Assembly (NCBI GenBank): GCA_035646535.1
Contig: DASRPD010000088.1
Coordinates: 1 to 18,692 of the forward strand
Source of the DNA: DASRPD01 sp035646535
GTDB lineage: Bacteria > Actinomycetota > Acidimicrobiia > IMCC26256 > JANYLB01
DNA: 18,692 nt
Direction of reading: 5' to 3'
In this document: positions 14,965 to 18,692 of the stretch, piece by piece
Layout: every line of letters starts with the position of its first letter
Position numbering within the stretch: the stretch's first letter is position 1
Notes under the pieces: generated by a model
Database searches by the model: none
What the model was told of the DNA's origin: nothing
What the model saw: the letters and a program-made list of their open reading frames with translations, nothing else
Position numbers and translations under genes: made by a program

Positions 14965-16182
14965 GAGCGTGCGGTCCTTGAGCCGGAGAACCGGGCGTTC
15001 GAGTCCGTAGTAGCTCACCGCCGCGGTCACGATCGTGCAGGCAAGCGTGATCCCGAGCACGACCCAGAACGGGCCCCGGATGAGCTGGCCTTCGGGCACC
15101 GAGCTGTCGGTCCACTGCAACGCCTCCTTGATCCAACCTTGGTGCCACAGGTAGATGCCGTAGGAGATCAGGCCCAACCAGACGACGGGGCCGAGCCGCA
15201 GGAAGGACCGCACGGCACCCTTGCGGGCCGTTCCGAACACCGCCGGCAGCAGGAGGAACAGGCCGACCAGCCCGTACAAGTAATGCTCGACGAATCGCTC
15301 GATCCCGGTGTCGGGCACCCGGGTGATCGCAGTCGAGATGCCGACCTCCTTGGAGACGATCCAGAACGCGGCGCCGGCGCCCAGCCACCACCAGCCTCCG
15401 ATCCGCCCGAGTCGCTCGACGATCGGTGGCATCGATCCTTGCCGGGATGCCCATGCACTCACGACCGCGAGGGTCATGCCGATCGCGAAGAGATCGAGGT
15501 TGGCCGGCAGCCAAGCCTTGCCCACCCGGCTGAGGTAGAGCCACCCACCCCACTGGATCGCCACGTTGGACACGACGCCGACGGCCGCGAGCACCGCGAG
15601 CCCGGCCACCTCGACCCGCAGGTGGTCTCGGATCCCGGTGCGCGCCGCGACCCGTCGCAGCGCCCAGGCGTACACCGGGAGAAAGAGGTAGAAGCTCAAC
15701 TCGACGTGCAGTGTCCAGGTCTGGGTGATGCCGCGAAAGAACTGGTCGGGTTGGTAGACCTGGACGAGCGCCAGATGGGAGATCCAGCTCCAGACGCCGT
15801 TGAGCTCTTGACCCTGATAGAAGCCGATGAACAGCGCGATCCCGATGAGTGCAGCCCAGTACGCCGGAAAGATGCGAAGGAAGCGACGTCGGAAGTACGC
15901 GCCGGTGGCGGGACGCGGTCGGTCTGCGAGGTGCATGGCGACGAAGGGCCGGTACAGCAGAAACCCGGAGATGAGAAAGAAGATCGACACCCCGATGTCG
16001 GCTCGGGCGAGGAAGTCGCCCGTCCCGTGCCAGTCACGGAACGTGGCTGCGGTCGCGAAGCCGGTGTGATGGAACACGACCGCGATCGCCGCGATCGCGC
16101 GGAGGCCATCGAAGCAGTCGAAGCGCGGCCGGACCTCGGTCCCAAGCTGGCGCCGCTCCGCCGGTTCGGTGGTACGGGTCAT
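14938..16182 (-). CDS. Acyltransferase 3 (OafA/YrhL-type) membrane protein
   Basis: This 414-residue integral membrane protein of the acyltransferase 3 family O-acylates sugars of surface polysaccharides, using a cytoplasmic acyl donor. The hallmark N-terminus FDGLRAIAAIAVVFHHTGF has the conserved paired histidines (about 38-39). GVSIFFLISGFLLYRPF and RRFLRIFPAYWAAL follow, then about eight more membrane helices including LISYGIYLWHQG near the end. No C-terminal SGNH domain is present. The ATG overlaps the stop of the flavoprotein gene in an ATGA, so the two are probably co-transcribed and translationally coupled. Its 3' end overlaps paralogue D by 27 bases tail to tail. The likely role is acylation (for example acetylation) of the glycan built by this region. 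Confidence 0.9.
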   Translation of the reverse strand: MTRTTEPAERRQLGTEVRPRFDCFDGLRAIAAIAVVFHHTGFATAATFRDWHGTGDFLARADIGVSIFFLISGFLLYRPFVAMHLADRPRPATGAYFRRRFLRIFPAYWAALIGIALFIGFYQGQELNGVWSWISHLALVQVYQPDQFFRGITQTWTLHVELSFYLFLPVYAWALRRVAARTGIRDHLRVEVAGLAVLAAVGVVSNVAIQWGGWLYLSRVGKAWLPANLDLFAIGMTLAVVSAWASRQGSMPPIVERLGRIGGWWWLGAGAAFWIVSKEVGISTAITRVPDTGIERFVEHYLYGLVGLFLLLPAVFGTARKGAVRSFLRLGPVVWLGLISYGIYLWHQGWIKEALQWTDSSVPEGQLIRGPFWVVLGITLACTIVTAAVSYYGLERPVLRLKDRTLSRRRTHRV

Positions 16183-17765
16183 CCCCCGGGAGGGTAGTCA
16201 CCAGGTCGTGCAGCCGCCGACCGCGCTCGACCGGCCCGGTCGGCCACGCTCCTCGGAATCACCGGGGCATCACGTCCGGTGCCCTGGGGTGCTTGCGCCG
16301 ACGTGTCCGCTCCGTCATGCTCCTCGTGGTATTCGGCCTCGACGTTGACCGACCACACGTCGTGCTGGGCGCCGTAGATGTTCTCCACCGAGAGCATGGC
16401 GGTGTACATCGAGTGGTCCTGGTTGTTGTAACGGTGCATGCCGTTGCGACCGACCGGATACACGTTCGGCGCGTGCTCATCGAGCCACGCTCGCATGACC
16501 TCGACGTTCGCCCGGTAGTGATCGTCGTACACCGGATACGCCTTGGGCACGCGCACGACGTAACCGGCTTCGACGCGTGCAGGATCGGCAAGGCCGAGGC
16601 GATCGAGCTCGGACTTGGCCTGCGCGATCAGGTCCACGTCGGACTTGGCCCACATGTCATCGCCCTCGTTCACGAAGTACTCGAGACCGAGACAGGTCCG
16701 GCCCTCCTTTACGAGGTAGGGCGACCACGAGCCGAAGTTCTGGATCCGACCGACCTCGACGTCGGGGTCGTGGATGTAGATCCAGTTGTCGGGAAAGCTG
16801 TACTCGAGGGGTACGACCAGCGCGACGGTCATGAAATCGCGATAGCGGAGGTCGTTCGCCGCCGCGAGCACGTCGGCAGGTGGTGCGGGATCCATCGCCC
16901 GGAGCAGTGCGCTCATCGGCATGGACGAGATGACGTGGGTGCAGTCATAGCTCGTGGTCGCCCCGTCGGTCTCGGCCGTGACCGCGACGGCGCGGCCGTC
17001 TCGCAGGCTCACACCGGTCACCGTGCTGTTGAACACGAGCTTCGTGCCCGCGGCGGTGACGAGTCCGGCCGCCTTCTCCCACATCTGGCCGGGCCCGTAC
17101 TTGGGGTAGTTGAACTCATCGATGAGGCTCGTGACCTGACCCGCCCGATCACGCTGACCGACGAGCTTGGCCCGGACCGGTTCCCACACGGCCTGGAACA
17201 GTGACATCCCCTTGATGCGCTGGGCCCCGAAGTCGGCCGAGAGCTCGGACGGGGGAACGCCCCAGATCTTCTCGTTGTAGGTCTTGAAGAAGTGCTCGTA
17301 GAGCCGCCATCCGTAGTTGGCGACGATGTAGCCCTCGAGGGTGCTCTGGTCCTTCGGCGGTCGGAGGCGAATCGCGAAGTACGAGATCACGCAGCGCAGC
17401 GCCTCCACGAAGCCCAAGTTCTTCAGCGCGTTGAGCGGCTTGATGGGATACGCGTACAGCTTGTTGCGGTAGTAGATCCGGCTCATCCGCGACCGGCGGA
17501 GGAATTCCTCCTCGCCGAGGATCTCGAACCACAGGTCGTCGACCGGCTTGACCTTGGTGAAGAAACGGTGGCCGCCGATGTCGAACCGCCAGCCGTCGCG
17601 AACGACGGTACGGCTGATGCCGCCGACGACGTCGTCGGCTTCGAGGATCGTTGACGCGCTTCCTCGCCGGGTCAGCTCGAAGGCGGCCGTGAGGCCGGCC
17701 GGACCCGCGCCGATGATCACGACCTCGGGAGTCTCGCTCGGGTTGGACACCAGCTCACTCGCCAC
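16179..17765 (-). CDS. UDP-galactopyranose-mutase-like FAD oxidoreductase
   Basis: The 528-residue protein is an FAD-binding amine-oxidase/UDP-galactopyranose-mutase-like flavoprotein. The Rossmann motif VVIIGAGPAGLTAAFEL is at 15-31, followed by GGISRT (48-53), FDIGGHRFFTKV, YNEKIWGVPPSELSADF (the K-WG segment common to this group) and, near 439-453, GRNGMHRYNNQDHSM at the C-terminal FAD site. The last 45 or so residues are a low-complexity tail. Such proteins in glycan loci are usually annotated only as NAD(P)/FAD-dependent oxidoreductases. A sugar-ring mutase role fits the neighbouring AftD-like gene, but an oxidoreductase role is equally possible. The GTG start is supported by AGGAGAG (complement of 17778-17784), 12 bases upstream. 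It is followed by the acyltransferase with an ATGA overlap, and preceded by a 184-base gap from the AftD-like gene. Confidence 0.82.
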   Translation of the reverse strand: MASELVSNPSETPEVVIIGAGPAGLTAAFELTRRGSASTILEADDVVGGISRTVVRDGWRFDIGGHRFFTKVKPVDDLWFEILGEEEFLRRSRMSRIYYRNKLYAYPIKPLNALKNLGFVEALRCVISYFAIRLRPPKDQSTLEGYIVANYGWRLYEHFFKTYNEKIWGVPPSELSADFGAQRIKGMSLFQAVWEPVRAKLVGQRDRAGQVTSLIDEFNYPKYGPGQMWEKAAGLVTAAGTKLVFNSTVTGVSLRDGRAVAVTAETDGATTSYDCTHVISSMPMSALLRAMDPAPPADVLAAANDLRYRDFMTVALVVPLEYSFPDNWIYIHDPDVEVGRIQNFGSWSPYLVKEGRTCLGLEYFVNEGDDMWAKSDVDLIAQAKSELDRLGLADPARVEAGYVVRVPKAYPVYDDHYRANVEVMRAWLDEHAPNVYPVGRNGMHRYNNQDHSMYTAMLSVENIYGAQHDVWSVNVEAEYHEEHDGADTSAQAPQGTGRDAPVIPRSVADRAGRARSAAARPGDYPPGG

Positions 17766-17777
17766 GCGGGTACTCAG

Positions 17778-17784
17778 CTCTCCT
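17778..17784 (-). promoter_or_regulatory. Shine-Dalgarno for the flavoprotein gene
   Basis: AGGAGAG on the minus strand lies 12 bases before the GTG at 17765, slightly longer than usual spacing. It supports this GTG over the in-frame GTG five codons downstream. A 5-base-pair inverted repeat (17787-17791 with 17796-17800) sits just upstream of it. Confidence 0.5.
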
Positions 17785-17946
17785 GTCGACCGAAGGGTCG
17801 CCGATGGTCATCTGTCGGCTGATCCGAACGTCGGACACGGTTGCTCGGTGCTGATCTACGAAACGCGCGCACTGCCCTGAGCCCGCCGGATCCCAAGCAG
17901 CCAGACTGCGCATATGGGTCACGCCGACGGCCACAGCCGATCATCC

Positions 17947-17952
17947 AGGCTA
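17947..17952 (-). promoter_or_regulatory. -10 box on the stop codon of the AftD-like gene
   Basis: Minus-strand TAGCCT begins with the TAG stop (complement of 17950-17952) of the AftD-like gene. It could start transcription of the flavoprotein and acyltransferase genes, with a leader of roughly 170 bases. An ATG lies 2 bases after it and opens a 56-codon frame that does not look like a real protein. Confidence 0.35.
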
Positions 17953-18692
17953 CCCCACCTCAGGATTCCGGCGAGAGCGCACGACGCCGGCGGCGAGGTC
18001 GGCAACGACGAGGCCGACGGTCAGCCAGGCCAGCTCCGGTCGGTCGGCCAGCTTGCTCAGCGCGAGCGCCGCCGCCGCCGCCAGCATCGGGAAACCGGCT
18101 GACCGCGGCACGACGGCTGCCACGAAGGTCACCGCGGCCGACGCCACTCCGATCCAGACGCGGGAGATCATCGTCGTTCCGACACCTACCGCGACCGACA
18201 CGGCCAGTCCGGCCCGCAGGGACGCCACCGACCCGCCCGCCCAGAACGGCCACGGCACGGAGGGCGCGTCCGCGACCGGGAGCGATTCGGGGCGCAGCCG
18301 TCGCGCCGTCCGCACCACAACCCCAAGGCACAGCACCACCGCGACGATCGAGAGTCCGAGGCCGACCCACACGATCTGTTGGGGCGCCCACCGGACCTCG
18401 ATGGTCATCGTGCCGGGATGACGCGGATCGACCCTCCAACCGTTGGCGTAGCCGTCCACGACGTCGGGCGGGCCCAGGTCGCGACCGGCGGCGCTCGCCT
18501 CCCATCCGTCGTTGTAGCTCTGCCCGAAGACGAGCCAGAACGGTTGCCCGTCGGTGCGAACCCGCAGGCGAGCCGAGGTCGGTCCGGACGAGACGACCCG
18601 CACCTGTGCCCCTGAGTCAGCCAGTGTCGCTCCCATCGGACGGGGACCGACGGCTTCGCCGTCCGAGTCCGAGGTGAGGACGACGCGGTCCA
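17950..18692 (-). CDS. AftD-like (DUF3367) arabinofuranosyltransferase, C-terminal part only
   Basis: The reading frame is open to the right edge, so the start lies outside the window; 246 complete C-terminal codons are visible. The visible part starts with a soluble segment ending in VFGQSYNDGWEAS, LGPPDVVDGYANGW and RVDP, which is characteristic of the C-terminal periplasmic region and last membrane domain of AftD/DUF3367 proteins. About five membrane helices follow, including one with an alanine-rich run near the end, and then a short basic tail. AftD adds arabinofuranose residues to arabinogalactan and lipoarabinomannan in mycobacteria. The GT-C catalytic part cannot be checked because it is off the edge, and YfhO-like membrane proteins share a similar end. 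The stop codon TAG doubles as part of a possible promoter for the next gene. Confidence 0.75.
   Translation of the reverse strand, partial: DRVVLTSDSDGEAVGPRPMGATLADSGAQVRVVSSGPTSARLRVRTDGQPFWLVFGQSYNDGWEASAAGRDLGPPDVVDGYANGWRVDPRHPGTMTIEVRWAPQQIVWVGLGLSIVAVVLCLGVVVRTARRLRPESLPVADAPSVPWPFWAGGSVASLRAGLAVSVAVGVGTTMISRVWIGVASAAVTFVAAVVPRSAGFPMLAAAAALALSKLADRPELAWLTVGLVVADLAAGVVRSRRNPEVG

Noticed and set aside
16191..16196. Minus-strand TACCCT 8 bases before the acyltransferase ATG as a leaderless promoter
   Set aside because: The box lies inside the flavoprotein coding end, whose stop overlaps this ATG in an ATGA; coupled translation explains the start without a promoter.
17774..17944. 56-codon frame between the AftD-like and flavoprotein genes as a gene
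   Set aside because: Arginine-rich, no membrane or domain feature, and only 2 bases separate its ATG from the -10-like box, so it is not called as a CDS.
18060..18090. GCC-type repeat
   Set aside because: It simply encodes the alanine run in a membrane helix of the AftD-like protein.

Overview
The window is GC-rich DNA, densely packed with genes on both strands. Intergenic gaps are all under 200 bases, several genes overlap by 1 to 27 bases, and GTG starts are common. First genes of transcription units repeatedly show an actinobacterial-type -10 box (TANNNT, mostly TAGCCT/TAGGCT) 6 to 9 bases before the start codon. Together with an AftD-like (DUF3367) protein end and a fused GT2-methyltransferase of a type common in Actinobacteria, this points to an actinobacterium, possibly Acidimicrobiia-like. 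The class is inference; no rRNA or other marker gene is present.

The content is mainly a surface-glycan (polysaccharide or lipid-linked glycan) biosynthesis region. Left flank (1-3906): a SAM methyltransferase (-), a divergent metallo-beta-lactamase-fold protein (+), and an HpaB-family flavin hydroxylase-like protein (-) that has no obvious link to glycans. Plus-strand unit (4082-7955): a PMT_2/GT39-like membrane glycosyltransferase (called paralogue A), a GNAT acyltransferase, a NodB-type deacetylase and a second methyltransferase, with overlapping or closely spaced ends. Minus-strand unit (13452 down to 7990): two more GT39-like transferases (C, then B), a fused GT2-methyltransferase, a dolichyl-phosphate-mannose-synthase-like GT2 and its frequent small membrane partner DUF2304. 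Next come a fourth GT39-like transferase D (+, 13552-14964), then on the minus strand an OafA-type acyltransferase, a UDP-galactopyranose-mutase-like flavoprotein, and the C-terminal end of an AftD-like arabinofuranosyltransferase that runs off the right edge.

A plausible joint model (inference): the DPM1-like GT2 with DUF2304 loads a sugar on polyprenyl phosphate. The four GT-C transferases use such donors outside the membrane. The deacetylase, GNAT, methyltransferases and acyltransferase 3 tailor the sugars. The flavoprotein and AftD-like enzyme suggest a furanose component.

The strongest unusual points are: four GT-C paralogues in about 11 kb that share a cysteine pair 15-16 residues apart in one predicted outer loop but differ in putative catalytic acidic residues; a consistent pattern of leaderless-type promoters, two of which have their -10 box built on the stop codon of the preceding gene; and a deacetylase next to an acyltransferase that could re-acylate an amino sugar. 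I saw no mobile element, CRISPR, tRNA or rRNA.
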